From IMG/VR virus record IMGVR_UViG_3300020021_000027, positions 1 through 39,203 of that record: a DNA stretch of 39,203 bases; one strand, 5' to 3'. A program made the translations under genes and the position numbers. The DNA is from a virus. Each line of letters starts with the position of its first letter. The first letter of the stretch is position 1. Positions 22,706-31,427 of this stretch are shown one piece after another. The notes beneath the pieces were generated by a model. That model made no database searches. It saw only the letters and a list, made by a program, of their open reading frames with translations, and was not told the origin of the DNA.

Positions 22706-23476
22706 TTATCGCTCGATGTATTCCAGTGCAATGTTGTCGAACGTGGCTGCGGTGCCCTGCGAGGCCGCGTACTCGTACCAGAGCAGCGAGCATTGCGGCG
22801 GCAGCGCGACGGCCGGGACGTGGAAGAGGCGCTGCAGCTGCAGCGTGCCGTCCGACGGCATCCCGGTCGCCGGCGCCGGCGTCGAGGCGCCGAACTCGAA
22901 CACGTACTCATCGCCGATCACCTTGAGCACGGTGCGGCCTTGGTGCGGCGAGATGATCCGCGATGCCGTCGCTGCCGTCGCGGTGATCGCGCCGAACGTC
23001 ACGGTCGCACCGGACGTGCCCGTGTTGTTCATGTTCGTGTTCGCCTTGGTCAGCGCCGTGCCGCCAGAGGTCACACGATTGCCACTGTCGATCAGCCACT
23101 GCGAAAGCCAGTTCGTTCCGCTCGTGCCGGCTGCGGCGACCGAAAAGCGGAACCGAACCGGGTAGATATACTTGCCGCTCGCCAGCGAGTTGCCATTGAA
23201 CAGCACCATCGTCGGCGTGGTCGCGGCGAACGCGGTCAGCGCCGCGGTGTCGGCGATCGCGGTCTGCGGGACGTTGCAGGCGACCCAGTACGATCCCTCG
23301 TCGGCGAGCCCGAGCGGGCGCGCGCCATAGGCGCTCTGCACGACCTGCTCACCAAATGGGTTGCCGCGGGGGGTAACGAGGCCGTTCTCGGCGGACGCCG
23401 ATCGACCCTGGGTGAAGTACTGCGCGAGCTGCCGGTTGACTGTCAGCAGCGGATTGACGGTATCGGAGGTAGACAT
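22706..23476 (-). CDS. Minor virion protein, possible head fibre or decoration protein
   Basis: 256 residues. The helical N-terminus (NPLLTVNRQLAQYFTQGRSA) is followed by a jelly-roll-like beta domain (YIYPVRFRFSVAAAGTSGTNWL, RTVLKVIGDEYVFEFGAS, LQLQRLFHVPAVALPPQCSLLWYEYAA). It ends FDNIALEYIER, a strand typical of single-domain capsid-surface proteins. Directly downstream of the capsid gene, which is the usual place for decoration proteins. Confidence 0.6.
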   Translation of the reverse strand: MSTSDTVNPLLTVNRQLAQYFTQGRSASAENGLVTPRGNPFGEQVVQSAYGARPLGLADEGSYWVACNVPQTAIADTAALTAFAATTPTMVLFNGNSLASGKYIYPVRFRFSVAAAGTSGTNWLSQWLIDSGNRVTSGGTALTKANTNMNNTGTSGATVTFGAITATAATASRIISPHQGRTVLKVIGDEYVFEFGASTPAPATGMPSDGTLQLQRLFHVPAVALPPQCSLLWYEYAASQGTAATFDNIALEYIER

Positions 23477-23491
23477 GGTGGTAGTCGCCTT

Positions 23492-24694
23492 TCAGATCGC
23501 GAACACGCCGTGGTTCCGCGGCTCGGTTTGCTGGTAGTTGGACATCGAGCGCACGCGCGTCTCGATCGCGTCGTCGGTGGCGAGACGCAGGTTGTAGAGG
23601 CCGTCCTCGTTCGCGATGTGCACGAAGTCCTCGAGCGTGCGCATGCGGTGCGACGAATTGAGGAACACCCGGCCTCGCGATACCGGGCAGTCCGGATCGG
23701 AGATGACCTCGAGCACGCCGGCGGGCGAATTGATGAGGGCTTTCTCGAAGCCGTATTCCGCCTCCCCGCCCCCGCCCGAGTACATGATCTTGGCGCCGAG
23801 CCGGCGGATCATCTCCCAGTAGCGCTGCGGATTGAGCGTGAGCCGATCGGAGCGACCGCCGGCCTGGCGGATCTTCACCGCGACCTTGCCGGCGTTCTCT
23901 TCGATCATCGTGCCCGTGTCGTTGATCCGCGAGCCCGCGAGCAGCGATGCGTTCTGCGATCGGTCGACGCCGCGGAACGAATCACCGGGGAGCGGCGCCG
24001 CGAGCGGCACGCACATCTCCATGCCCTCGAGGTTCGACCCGATCTCGGGCGCGGCAAACAGGAAGTCATTGCTCCCGAGGCTGATGATCGATGCCGCCGA
24101 GAGCAGCGTGACGGTGCCGCCATCCCAGTCGAGGTTGGTGACCACCGAATTGCCGGTGCGCGGGGAGGTGCCGTTTGCGTTCTGCGTCGCGGCGACCTGC
24201 ATCCCGACCTTGAAGTTTCGGGCGTCGTCGGGCGTGACGAGCGTGAGCGTGTTGCCGCTGATCGACGAGATCTGGCCGCGGTTTCCGGTCGAGTCACGGA
24301 AAATGTCGAATCCGAGCCGATCCATGAACTCGTCCACGAAGCCGTCGACCTCGTTGGTGACGAGCGTCGCGAATGCGCCATCGGGCTGGCGCTTCGCGGC
24401 CATCAGTGCCTCGACGTCGAGCGAGATGGTGCCGCGCTTGATCACACGCTTCATCGCGAACTGAACGCCCTTGCTGGCCGATCCCACGGCCTGGGCGAGA
24501 GAGAGCGCACCGGAAGTGATGTTCTGCGCGTTGTTGATCTTGACGGAGTAGTTGATCTGGTCACCGCCGAAGTCGTCGGTCTTGGGAATGCCCTCGATCG
24601 TCGGGTGTAGGCGAATCGCTTCGTCCGCAACCGCCTTGTCGTACATGTGCTTGAACACATACGCGATCGACGAGATAGTTGAATTGGCTGTCAT
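23492..24694 (-). CDS. Major capsid protein (HK97-fold type)
   Basis: 400 residues, placed directly after the scaffold. The start TANSTISSIAYVFKHMYDKAVADEAIRLHPTI and the pattern FGGDQINYSVKINNAQN are typical of podoviral capsid proteins of the N4/P22-distant kind. FVDEFMDRLGFDIFRDSTG (about 115-133) resembles the spine helix, and VSRGRVFLNSSHRMRTLEDFVHIANEDGLYNLRLATDDAIETRV the C-terminal P-domain. A beta insertion lies at about 140-190 (GNTLTLVTPDDARNFKVGMQV). GGAG lies 8 bases before the start. Confidence 0.75.
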   Translation of the reverse strand: MTANSTISSIAYVFKHMYDKAVADEAIRLHPTIEGIPKTDDFGGDQINYSVKINNAQNITSGALSLAQAVGSASKGVQFAMKRVIKRGTISLDVEALMAAKRQPDGAFATLVTNEVDGFVDEFMDRLGFDIFRDSTGNRGQISSISGNTLTLVTPDDARNFKVGMQVAATQNANGTSPRTGNSVVTNLDWDGGTVTLLSAASIISLGSNDFLFAAPEIGSNLEGMEMCVPLAAPLPGDSFRGVDRSQNASLLAGSRINDTGTMIEENAGKVAVKIRQAGGRSDRLTLNPQRYWEMIRRLGAKIMYSGGGGEAEYGFEKALINSPAGVLEVISDPDCPVSRGRVFLNSSHRMRTLEDFVHIANEDGLYNLRLATDDAIETRVRSMSNYQQTEPRNHGVFAI

Positions 24695-24709
24695 GACGGA
24701 CTGGCTCCA

Positions 24710-24729
24710 TCCCGGGTTTCTCGCCGGGA
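24710..24729 (-). promoter_or_regulatory. Hairpin upstream of the capsid gene
   Basis: A perfect 6-bp stem (tcccgg / ccggga) with an 8-base loop lies in the 91-bp scaffold-capsid gap (24695-24785), just before the capsid ribosome-binding site. The gap also holds a repeated accgacg. It could protect or process the capsid mRNA and help set capsid over scaffold output. No U-tract, so not a standard terminator. Confidence 0.35.
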
Positions 24730-24785
24730 CGCTGAGTGATTCAGGGGGTGTTAGCCGTCGGTCTTTTCGGCGTTCTTCGTCGGTC

Positions 24786-25952
24786 TTAGTTCTGCTCGGC
24801 CTCGAACTTCTTGAGTCCGAGGTTCACCGCCGCGAGCTTTTCGGCGCGCGTCGGCTTGTCGTTGACTGGTCGGGTGCCGGTGGTCGACGTCGGGTCAAGC
24901 GTCACCTTGGGCTTGGCCGCGGGAGGGGGCGTCGGCTTGACGGCCGTGGGGGCGAGGAGCGCATCGACGTCGACGCCCTGCTCCTCGAGCTCGGCGCGGC
25001 GGTCCTTCTCGTAGCGCGTGATCAGCTCGGCGTGCGATGGCGTATGCGCGGGGTCATACTTCGTGGCGCCGTCCGCGCGCATCGCCTCGCGCTCCATCGT
25101 GGTGCCGAGCTCGAGCAGCGTCTGTCGCGCCTTCTCGGGCGACTTCGCGTGGAGCTTGCCGATCAAGGTCGGCGTGATCGGGATGGCCTTCACGGCGCTG
25201 TCGAGGTAGTCGCGCACGTAGGCCTGCTGCTGCGCCTGGGCATCGCGGGTGCGCAGCGAGGCGGTGAGCTCCTCGTGGCCCTTCTTGAGCGACGCGAGCT
25301 CGTCGGCGAGCTGGCGTTCGCGTTCGGTCTGCGCCACGGCGGGCGCCGCGCGCGGGTCGGACTTGCCGGCCTTGGTGCGCGGGTACGCGCCGCGGCCGAC
25401 GGTCTCCCATTCGTCCTCGCTCTCGAGTCCGAGCTTGGCAAGCGCGGCGATCGGGTCGCGCTTGGCGAGCTTGCGTAGCTCGTCGAGGCCCGCGCCGCGA
25501 CCCTCGACGTCGGCCTTGATCCGCGCGAGCTCGACGCGCTCGAGATCGAGCTTGGCCTTTTCGGCGGCCTGCTCGTCGCGGAATGCCTTGGCGCGCCGAT
25601 CGATCGCCGCGAGCCCCTTTGCCGTCTTGTCGTCGACCGGCTCATCCGCCGCCGGTTTGGCCGGATCCTTCGGCGCGGCGGCATCTTTCGCCGCCGGGGT
25701 TTGGCTCAACTTCGGATCGTGAGCCGAATCCCCCGCCGGCTTGTCCGCCGCAGTCGCCGCAGTCGCGACCTCCGTTGCCGCGGAGCCGTCGAGCTTGGCG
25801 AGCCCGGCATTGACCGCGGCGAGCTTGTCGGCCCGCACGACCGCCGTCGGGCGTCGCACGACCGCCGTCGGTGATCCCGCGGGCGTGCCAGCCGCCGATG
25901 CGGGCGGCGCGGCCGGGGCCACCGGTGCAGCACCTACGGGGACGTCGGCCAT
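24786..25952 (-). CDS. Capsid scaffolding protein
   Basis: 388 residues, ATG at 25952; longer in-frame starts run into the intergenic control region. Low-complexity Ala/Pro/Lys N-terminus (about 1-140) and a highly charged helical centre (RRAKAFRDEQAAEKAKLDLERVELARIK and ERERQLADELASLKKGHEELTASL), typical of scaffolds. Immediately upstream of the capsid gene. The motif (D/E)KLAAVN.GL.K(L/F) occurs twice, near residue 43 and again in the last 20 residues. Terminal helices of scaffolds often bind coat, so the duplication is notable. First gene of the late leftward unit. Confidence 0.75.
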   Translation of the reverse strand: MADVPVGAAPVAPAAPPASAAGTPAGSPTAVVRRPTAVVRADKLAAVNAGLAKLDGSAATEVATAATAADKPAGDSAHDPKLSQTPAAKDAAAPKDPAKPAADEPVDDKTAKGLAAIDRRAKAFRDEQAAEKAKLDLERVELARIKADVEGRGAGLDELRKLAKRDPIAALAKLGLESEDEWETVGRGAYPRTKAGKSDPRAAPAVAQTERERQLADELASLKKGHEELTASLRTRDAQAQQQAYVRDYLDSAVKAIPITPTLIGKLHAKSPEKARQTLLELGTTMEREAMRADGATKYDPAHTPSHAELITRYEKDRRAELEEQGVDVDALLAPTAVKPTPPPAAKPKVTLDPTSTTGTRPVNDKPTRAEKLAAVNLGLKKFEAEQN

Positions 25953-26039
25953 CAGCCGGACGCTATCATGACTGGGGTCTGTGACACCCAAATTATGGGG
26001 TCCGCAGACCACAATTGTGCTAGCTTGGCCAGCACCGGG
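25953..26039. promoter_or_regulatory. Divergent late control region
   Basis: An 87-bp gap between the scaffold (leftward) and packaging (rightward) units. It holds two related dyads, GGTC-CGCA-GACC (about 26000-26011) and GGTC-TGT-GACacc (about 25976-25988), plus an ACAATTGT palindrome (about 26011-26018). AT-rich boxes (ATAATT and TATCAT) could be -10 elements, but I cannot assign -35 boxes confidently. The repeated GGTC half-sites suggest a late-gene activator or repressor site. Confidence 0.45.
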
Positions 26040-26306
26040 ATGGCCCAAATCGATATCCTCACGGGATGGATCGCTCTGGTGCTGGGCGAATCCGCACGGT
26101 TACGGGCCGCGGGGGTGCTCTCGATCGGTGGGGGCGGGTACACGGTCACCTTCGCGCCTGACATGGCCCCGGTCCCGGCCGGCGAGATCGACCGGCCCGA
26201 CGCCACGGTGTCGACCGAGGGACTCGATCCTCTCCACGACCCGCACAGCTACCCGTCCGGCATCGTGCCCGGCTACACGATCGAGCGGCTCGATCCCGAG
26301 GACTAG
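26040..26306 (+). CDS. Small protein before portal, unknown
   Basis: 88 residues, MAQIDILTGWIALVLGESAR onwards. ATG at 26040 chosen because the in-frame ATGs at 25968 and 25994 lie in the control region. It has a hydrophobic N-terminal helix, then GGGGYTVTFAPDMAPVPAGE and a Pro/Asp-rich tail. It lies 5 bp before the portal. Position would suit a small terminase or portal cofactor, but there is no helix-turn-helix and I do not assign a function. Confidence 0.55.
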   Translation: MAQIDILTGWIALVLGESARLRAAGVLSIGGGGYTVTFAPDMAPVPAGEIDRPDATVSTEGLDPLHDPHSYPSGIVPGYTIERLDPED

Positions 26307-26311
26307 CCGCG

Positions 26312-28243
26312 ATGGCTCGCGCGCTGCCCAACCTGACGATGTCCCGCAGCTGGTGGCGGGCCGATGCGGGCGAGGTGCACCGCGTGGTGCTGCCGTACGT
26401 CCGGACGATAGAGAACTACCAGGCCGAGCTGTTCGACAAATTTTGCAAGCTCGAGAGCACGTACGACACCAACCCACGGACGAATCGGCACACGGCCGGC
26501 GCGTCCATGACGTCGCGGCTCGGGCGGGCCAAATCGATCGTCACCGAGAATCTGATCGCCTGCAACGTCGACACGGTCGCATCGAATGTCGCCGACACCG
26601 ATATCCGCGCGCGGATCCAGACCGATGGCGCGGACTGGGAACATCAACGCACGGCGAAGCGGCTCGAGCTCTACATCAACGGGCTCTCGAAGCTCTTCGA
26701 CGTCGGCGTGAAGTGCCGCACGGCCTTCAAGGCCGGCGCCGCGCTCAAGGGCACCGGGCTCATCAAGGTGTGGATCGACCGCTTCGACGAGATCCGCGTG
26801 ACGCCTGTGCCGATCGACAACATCGTGGTCGACGAGGTCGAGTGCCGCGACGGGAAGCCGCGGCAACTCCACTACCGCGACTTCTACGATCGCGAGGATC
26901 TGCAGGCGCAGTTTCCCGACCACGCGGAGGCGATCGCGCGCGCGCAGACCTCGGGCAACTGGCGCCTGTGGGCCGGCTATCGGCCGATGCAGAGTAATGA
27001 GGTCATCTGCGTCGAGTCGTGGAGACTGCCGATCGGCCCGAAGGATCACCCGAACCACATCCCCGGGCGACATACGGTCATCGTCGACGGCTGCGATCTT
27101 CTCGATGAGCCGTACGAGAAGCCGCACTACCCATTTTCTACGATGGTATGGAACGCGCCAATCTGGGGCTTCTACGGCATCTCGCTCGCCGAGCGGATCC
27201 TGCCGCACCAAAACCTGCTCAACCGGCGCAACTACCAGATCAATCGCTCGCTCGATCTGAAAGCTGACCCGACGACGTACGTCCATCAGGGCGACCAGAA
27301 CCTCGCGGTCAAGACGGTCAATCAGATCGGATCGATCGCGGTCTACAAGGTCGCGCTGCCGCAGACCGTTGACCACCAGGCGGTGGGCAAGGAGACCTAC
27401 GACTCGCGCGAGCAGATCAAGAACGACGCCTACAACGAGAGCGGCGTCTCGAGGATGGCCGCGCAGGCGGTGAAGCCGAGCGGCATCGATTCGGCCGTCG
27501 GGCTCCGCGAGTACCGCGACCAGACCACGCAGCGTTTTTCGATCCAAGAGAAGGCGTTCGAGCGCATCTGGCTCGACACGCTGTGGTTGATCCTCGACTG
27601 CTGCAGGGATCTCGGTGGCACGAAGGCGCCGGACATCATCAAGGTCAGCAAGTACGGCAACCGGCGTATCAAGTGGTCTCAGGTCGACATGGACGACCTC
27701 AAGATCGAGCTCGTCGCCGCCTCGACGATCTCCGACACGCCGGCGGGGCGCCAGCAGCGCCTGGTCGAGCTCGCGCAGGCCGGCGTTATCACGCTCGACG
27801 AGAGCCGCGAGCTCATGGAGCACCCGGACATCAGCCGGATCCTCTCGCTGTACAACGCGATGCTCGAGGACATCGAGAATACGATCTACCGGATCGAGGA
27901 GGGCGAGGCCGTGGTGCCCGAGCCATTCCAAAATCTGGACGTCGGGATCAAGCTGATCCAGAAGGAATACCTGCTGATCAAAGACAACGGCGCGCCCGAG
28001 ACAGTGCTCGAGGCGCTCACCGATTGGATCTCGATCGCGGCGAACATCCTCAATCCGCCGGCGCCGCCGATGCCACCGGGCGCCCCCGGGCCCGGCGCCG
28101 CGCCTCCCGGCATGGGCGGGCCGCCGGCACCCGGCGGGATGATGCCACCGCCCGGGCCCGGACTTCCCCAGGGGCCCGCCGCGCAGCTCGCCGCAGGCGC
28201 GCCGACGTTCGCTCCAAATACCTACGCGCCGATGCGAGGGTGA
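26312..28243 (+). CDS. Portal protein
   Basis: 643 residues. The pattern VVLPYVRTIENYQAELFDKFCKLESTYDTNP near the start, TENLIACNVDTVASNVADTDIRARI, GTGLIKVWIDRFDEIRVTPVPIDNIVVDE (about 140-170) and the clip/stem region PFSTMVWNAPIWGFYGISLAERILPHQNLLNRRNYQINRSLDL match podoviral portals. A long helix (YNESGVSRMAAQAVKPSGIDSAVGLREYRDQTTQRF) follows. The C-terminus is a Pro/Gly/Met-rich tail (about 590-640), likely disordered. It forms the dodecameric DNA gate and lies just before the terminase. Confidence 0.8.
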   Translation: MARALPNLTMSRSWWRADAGEVHRVVLPYVRTIENYQAELFDKFCKLESTYDTNPRTNRHTAGASMTSRLGRAKSIVTENLIACNVDTVASNVADTDIRARIQTDGADWEHQRTAKRLELYINGLSKLFDVGVKCRTAFKAGAALKGTGLIKVWIDRFDEIRVTPVPIDNIVVDEVECRDGKPRQLHYRDFYDREDLQAQFPDHAEAIARAQTSGNWRLWAGYRPMQSNEVICVESWRLPIGPKDHPNHIPGRHTVIVDGCDLLDEPYEKPHYPFSTMVWNAPIWGFYGISLAERILPHQNLLNRRNYQINRSLDLKADPTTYVHQGDQNLAVKTVNQIGSIAVYKVALPQTVDHQAVGKETYDSREQIKNDAYNESGVSRMAAQAVKPSGIDSAVGLREYRDQTTQRFSIQEKAFERIWLDTLWLILDCCRDLGGTKAPDIIKVSKYGNRRIKWSQVDMDDLKIELVAASTISDTPAGRQQRLVELAQAGVITLDESRELMEHPDISRILSLYNAMLEDIENTIYRIEEGEAVVPEPFQNLDVGIKLIQKEYLLIKDNGAPETVLEALTDWISIAANILNPPAPPMPPGAPGPGAAPPGMGGPPAPGGMMPPPGPGLPQGPAAQLAAGAPTFAPNTYAPMRG

Positions 28244-28246
28244 TCG

Positions 28247-29791
28247 GTGCGCGCCTATACGGCCGCGCAGATCGAGACCGCGAAGGCGCGGATCAGGCAG
28301 CAGAGCCATCCGAAGCAGCGAGACTTCGTCTTCGATCTGGCGCTTCGGATCTCGCTGCTCGTGGGGCGCGGTGGCGGCAAGACGATGGCCGCGGTGTTCC
28401 GACTGATCATCTGCATGATCGGCGGCTGCGACCGCAACACGCTGTTCATTGCAGCGACCCGCGAGAGCGCCGAGCGGCTCGTGTGGCGCGACCTGAAACG
28501 GCTCGTACTCGCGCTGCGGCTGACCGACGTCCGGTTCAACGAGTCGGACTTGACGTGCACGTTCACCAATGGCTCGACGCTGCTGCTCTATGGCGCAGAC
28601 GATCGCGGCGATATTCAGAAGCTCCGCGGCGTGACGTGGCACCAGGTCGTGATCGACGAGACCGCGTCGATCAAGCTCGCGCTCCTGGTCGAGCTCCTGC
28701 TCGAGGTCATCGGCCCGCGCGCCGTCGGACCAGTTGTGCTGATGGGGACGCCCGGCAAGCGCCTCGAGGGCCTCTTCTACGACGCGACCCGGCCGGGATC
28801 GTCCGAACATCGCGCGTACGTCGATCGCGCGCTGCCCGAACACGACGGCTGGACGAAGTGGTCATCGCACGCGTGGAATATCACCGACGGCTGCGAGGCC
28901 GGCATCCCGGCGATGATCGATCTCCACGCCAAGCAGCTCGAGGAGAAGGCACGCAACGGGTGGAGCGACACCAACCCGTACTGGCTCCGCGAATACATGG
29001 GAAAATGGGCGAGCGACGACAGCCAGAACGTCTACGCGTACCACGCGCATCAGGACGACGGCCGCGAGTGGAACCAGTGGTCGCCGGCGATCTCGGCGAC
29101 GGGGTTCGCGGCGCTGCCGGCCGGGCTCAAGGATATCGGCTACGGCATCGGGATCGATGTCGGCTTCAAAGATGCGTTCGCCCTCGAGGTATTCGCATTT
29201 TCCTACACCGACCCCGGACGCGTGCTCTATCAGGTCCACGAGATCTACCGCACGCGGCTCTACGCGCAGGCGATCGCGAAGCTGCTGATTGGCGAGGAGC
29301 TGAATCACGAGCGCTACGGCGGCATCGTCGGCGAGATCGGGTGGCCTGACGCGCTCGTGGGCGACTTTGCCGGCTCCGGCGGGGCGCTGCTGGCCGAGCT
29401 TCAGACGGTCTATGGGATCACGATCGAGGCCGCGGACAAGCCCTACCGTTACAAGGACAACGCGATCGAGCTCGTGAACTCCGACTTGCACGACGGCCGG
29501 ATCAAGATCCTCAAGGGCTCGGCGCTCGCCGGCGAGATGACGTCGCTCCAATGGGACGTCGGCGCCGACGGGAAGCGCGTCGAGAACAAGGGCCAGGCGA
29601 ACCACGCGTGCGACGCGACGCTGTACCTCCGCAACAAGCTACAGGCGTTCTTACCGAACGCGTGCGCCGCGGCCTCCGGTACCGAACAACAGCAGGCAGC
29701 GGCGAAGGCGCAGACCACCCAAGATGAGCCGGCCCCGCGGGAGCCCGAGTACGGCGACGCCGACTCGATGTATCAGTCCGGCAACTGGTGA
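28247..29791 (+). CDS. Terminase large subunit
   Basis: 514 residues, GTG start 3 bases after the portal stop. ATPase: Walker A GRGGGKT at 40-46, Walker B VVIDE at 134-138, and a coupling motif near LMGTPGK (165-171). Nuclease (RNase H fold): Asp304 in GIGIDVGF, Asp373 in GDFAGSGG and Asp456 in NHACDATLY. All catalytic acids present, so the packaging motor and DNA cleavage activity are expected to be intact. The C-terminal tail is Gln/Pro-rich. Its last 19 bases overlap the convergent gene at 29773. Confidence 0.9.
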   Translation: MRAYTAAQIETAKARIRQQSHPKQRDFVFDLALRISLLVGRGGGKTMAAVFRLIICMIGGCDRNTLFIAATRESAERLVWRDLKRLVLALRLTDVRFNESDLTCTFTNGSTLLLYGADDRGDIQKLRGVTWHQVVIDETASIKLALLVELLLEVIGPRAVGPVVLMGTPGKRLEGLFYDATRPGSSEHRAYVDRALPEHDGWTKWSSHAWNITDGCEAGIPAMIDLHAKQLEEKARNGWSDTNPYWLREYMGKWASDDSQNVYAYHAHQDDGREWNQWSPAISATGFAALPAGLKDIGYGIGIDVGFKDAFALEVFAFSYTDPGRVLYQVHEIYRTRLYAQAIAKLLIGEELNHERYGGIVGEIGWPDALVGDFAGSGGALLAELQTVYGITIEAADKPYRYKDNAIELVNSDLHDGRIKILKGSALAGEMTSLQWDVGADGKRVENKGQANHACDATLYLRNKLQAFLPNACAAASGTEQQQAAAKAQTTQDEPAPREPEYGDADSMYQSGNW

Positions 29792-30075
29792 GCCCGCGGA
29801 TTGTCGCGCGTGAGCGTCGCCTCTATCCTGTCGGCCCATCTGGTGAGCCGGAGTGCCGCCACGCGGACCGCCGCCGCCCATTCGGTCGCAGCGCCGGCGC
29901 CGGCCTCGTCGATCGTCGCTCCGGTCCGCACGATGTACTGCGCGCGTCCATCGAGCGAAACGATCTCATCCACCATGTCATATCGGATCGCCACCGTCGG
30001 GCCGTCGGGCCCGGTGCCATGCAGCACGCGGTGACGTCCGCATTCCGCGAGCGCGTCCTCAACGGACGACTTCAC
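29773..30075 (-). CDS. Small protein, unknown (end of leftward unit)
   Basis: 100 residues from GTG at 30075 (GTGA overlap with the gene upstream). Contains AIRYDMVDEIVSLDGRAQYIVRTG (about 30-53), looking beta-rich, and an Ala/Arg-rich C-terminal helix (TEWAAAVRVAALRLTRWADRI). Its 3' end lies inside the 3' end of the terminase on the other strand (19-bp overlap). Not recognised. Confidence 0.55.
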   Translation of the reverse strand: MKSSVEDALAECGRHRVLHGTGPDGPTVAIRYDMVDEIVSLDGRAQYIVRTGATIDEAGAGAATEWAAAVRVAALRLTRWADRIEATLTRDNPRAHQLPD

Positions 30076-30371
30076 GGCTCCTCGCCCTCCCATTGCGAGA
30101 TCCGCGCGGCCGAGACCCGGCGCGTGCGCACGGCATCCTTGCCCTCATGCATCGCGTGAAACTGGAACTCGAACACCTGCCATGCAGGGACAAAGCTGCA
30201 CGTGACATAGCGATTCTCGTTACCAGACTTTACGCACGACACGTTCGAGATCGTGGAGTACCGCGAGTCGAGCCCCGCGAATGTGATGCTGTCGTAAAAC
30301 CACACGTGGCGGATCGGAATCCGAGTGAGCTTATCGATGCTGGGCGGGCGCTTGTCGATATCACTGGTCAT
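30072..30371 (-). CDS. Beta-rich protein, unknown
   Basis: 99 residues, ATGA start. Sequence such as RIPIRHVWFYDSITFAGLDSRY, SNVSCVKSGNENRYVTCSFV and AWQVFEFQFH shows alternating strands of a small barrel or ferredoxin-like fold. Contains two Cys in the central strands. No family recognised; it ends in a GTGA overlap with the 29773 gene. Confidence 0.55.
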   Translation of the reverse strand: MTSDIDKRPPSIDKLTRIPIRHVWFYDSITFAGLDSRYSTISNVSCVKSGNENRYVTCSFVPAWQVFEFQFHAMHEGKDAVRTRRVSAARISQWEGEEP

Positions 30372-30811
30372 TCTGGGCTCCATTCGCTGTTGTCGAATCG
30401 CACGTGAAACGGATCGTAGGCCGCGAGCGGCGCCTTGCGGTGCACCTGCAGCAGCTGCCAGCTCGCGCGCGTGCGGCAGGCGTAACCGAAGCGCTGCGCC
30501 GGATCGATGCCGGCCGCGGCGAGCAGCGCCCGGGCAATGCCGAGCCGGCGGAACGGCTGCGCGACGTAGAGGTAGAGCACGTAGTTCGGCTCGACGCAGA
30601 TGAAGCCCTGCAGTACCTCGCCGTGCGCGACGAGCGTGCCGGCTGTGGTGCGGTCGAGCATGTGCTCGAGCACCGGCCGCATCACCGAGGCCCACATCGA
30701 CATCGGGATCAGGGGGACGTCGCGGGACGATCGCAGCGAGCTCGACCAGGCGCTGAGCACGAATGCGCGATCGTCGGGGAGCATCAGGCGGATTGCGGTG
30801 GTCACGTCCAT
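30368..30811 (-). CDS. GNAT-family N-acetyltransferase
   Basis: 147 residues. IRLMLPDDRAFVLSAWSSSLR at the start matches the first helix-strand of GNAT enzymes. VLYLYVAQPFRRLGIARALLAAAG (about 78-101) contains acetyl-CoA binding motif A with R88-R-L-G-I-A93 (R/Q-x-x-G-x-A). Followed by a strand and SWQLLQVH. Phages carry such enzymes near terminase or small late genes; targets are unknown. Overlaps the upstream gene by 10 bases and the next by ATGA. Confidence 0.75.
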   Translation of the reverse strand: MDVTTAIRLMLPDDRAFVLSAWSSSLRSSRDVPLIPMSMWASVMRPVLEHMLDRTTAGTLVAHGEVLQGFICVEPNYVLYLYVAQPFRRLGIARALLAAAGIDPAQRFGYACRTRASWQLLQVHRKAPLAAYDPFHVRFDNSEWSPE

Positions 30812-30984
30812 CGCCCCATCGCACGTAGGATCTCGGAGATCTCGCGCATCCTATGCCTCGCCTTGGCGTTCGCCTCGGGTGTCGTCATCGACATGACCGA
30901 GATGCAGTCATATTCAAACCGCAGCCGGTTGATCTTCTCGGCGTCGGTCTCGACTTGGCCTGGGGTTCGATATGGCGCGCTCAC
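30802..30984 (-). CDS. Small helical protein, unknown
   Basis: 60 residues from GTG at 30984 (GTGA overlap). VETDAEKINRLRFEYDCISVMSMTTPEANAKARHRMREISEILR: two charged helices. No motif recognised. Coupled to neighbours on both sides. Confidence 0.55.
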   Translation of the reverse strand: MSAPYRTPGQVETDAEKINRLRFEYDCISVMSMTTPEANAKARHRMREISEILRAMGRWT

Positions 30985-31427
30985 ACCTGCACGCGTCTCG
31001 TTTTGAGCCCGCGCTTGATCAGCGTCTGATGCCGACGCTCCTGCCGAGCCGCCGTCTGCTTGGCCTTCCAGTCCCTGTGCGACATGCCCTCGGCGAGCGG
31101 GCGGGTATCGAGCATGCCGGGCCGGCGAGCGGTGTCGCCCCCGCGCTCGGCGGCGTAGCAGGGCACCGAGTCCCGCTTGAGCGCCGGCGCCGAGATGCGC
31201 CAGGGCGAAGGGTGATGGCACAGCAGATCGTATCCCAGGTCGATCGGGCGGCTGCTGCTGACCCGGTACTCGGCATCGATGCTTGCCGGGCACTCGGCAT
31301 CAGCCGGGGGATCGCCCACCGCATCGCGCTCGACCAGCGCCTCGAAGCGTCCATGCGTCGGGCATTCGTAGTCGGCGGTCATCGGCGCGCCGGCGACGTG
31401 CGGGCGTTGCTTGAGCGTCCAGGTCAT
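30981..31427 (-). CDS. FmdB-like zinc-ribbon phage protein
   Basis: 148 residues, ATGA start. YECPTHGRFEALVERDAVGDPPADAECPASIDAEYRV (about 20-56) follows the FmdB/zinc-ribbon pattern (YxCxxHGxF ... P..xxCP) with one Cys of each pair replaced. The C-terminal part is basic (WKAKQTAARQERRHQTLIKRGLKTRR). Such proteins are common in phage genomes near terminase genes and of unknown role. Confidence 0.6.
   Translation of the reverse strand: MTWTLKQRPHVAGAPMTADYECPTHGRFEALVERDAVGDPPADAECPASIDAEYRVSSSRPIDLGYDLLCHHPSPWRISAPALKRDSVPCYAAERGGDTARRPGMLDTRPLAEGMSHRDWKAKQTAARQERRHQTLIKRGLKTRRVQV

Noticed and set aside
22694-24610. 638-residue plus-strand open frame
   Set aside because: Antisense to the capsid gene; shadow composition.
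26303-28843. 846-residue open frame on the minus strand
   Set aside because: Antisense to portal and terminase, composition typical of a shadow frame.
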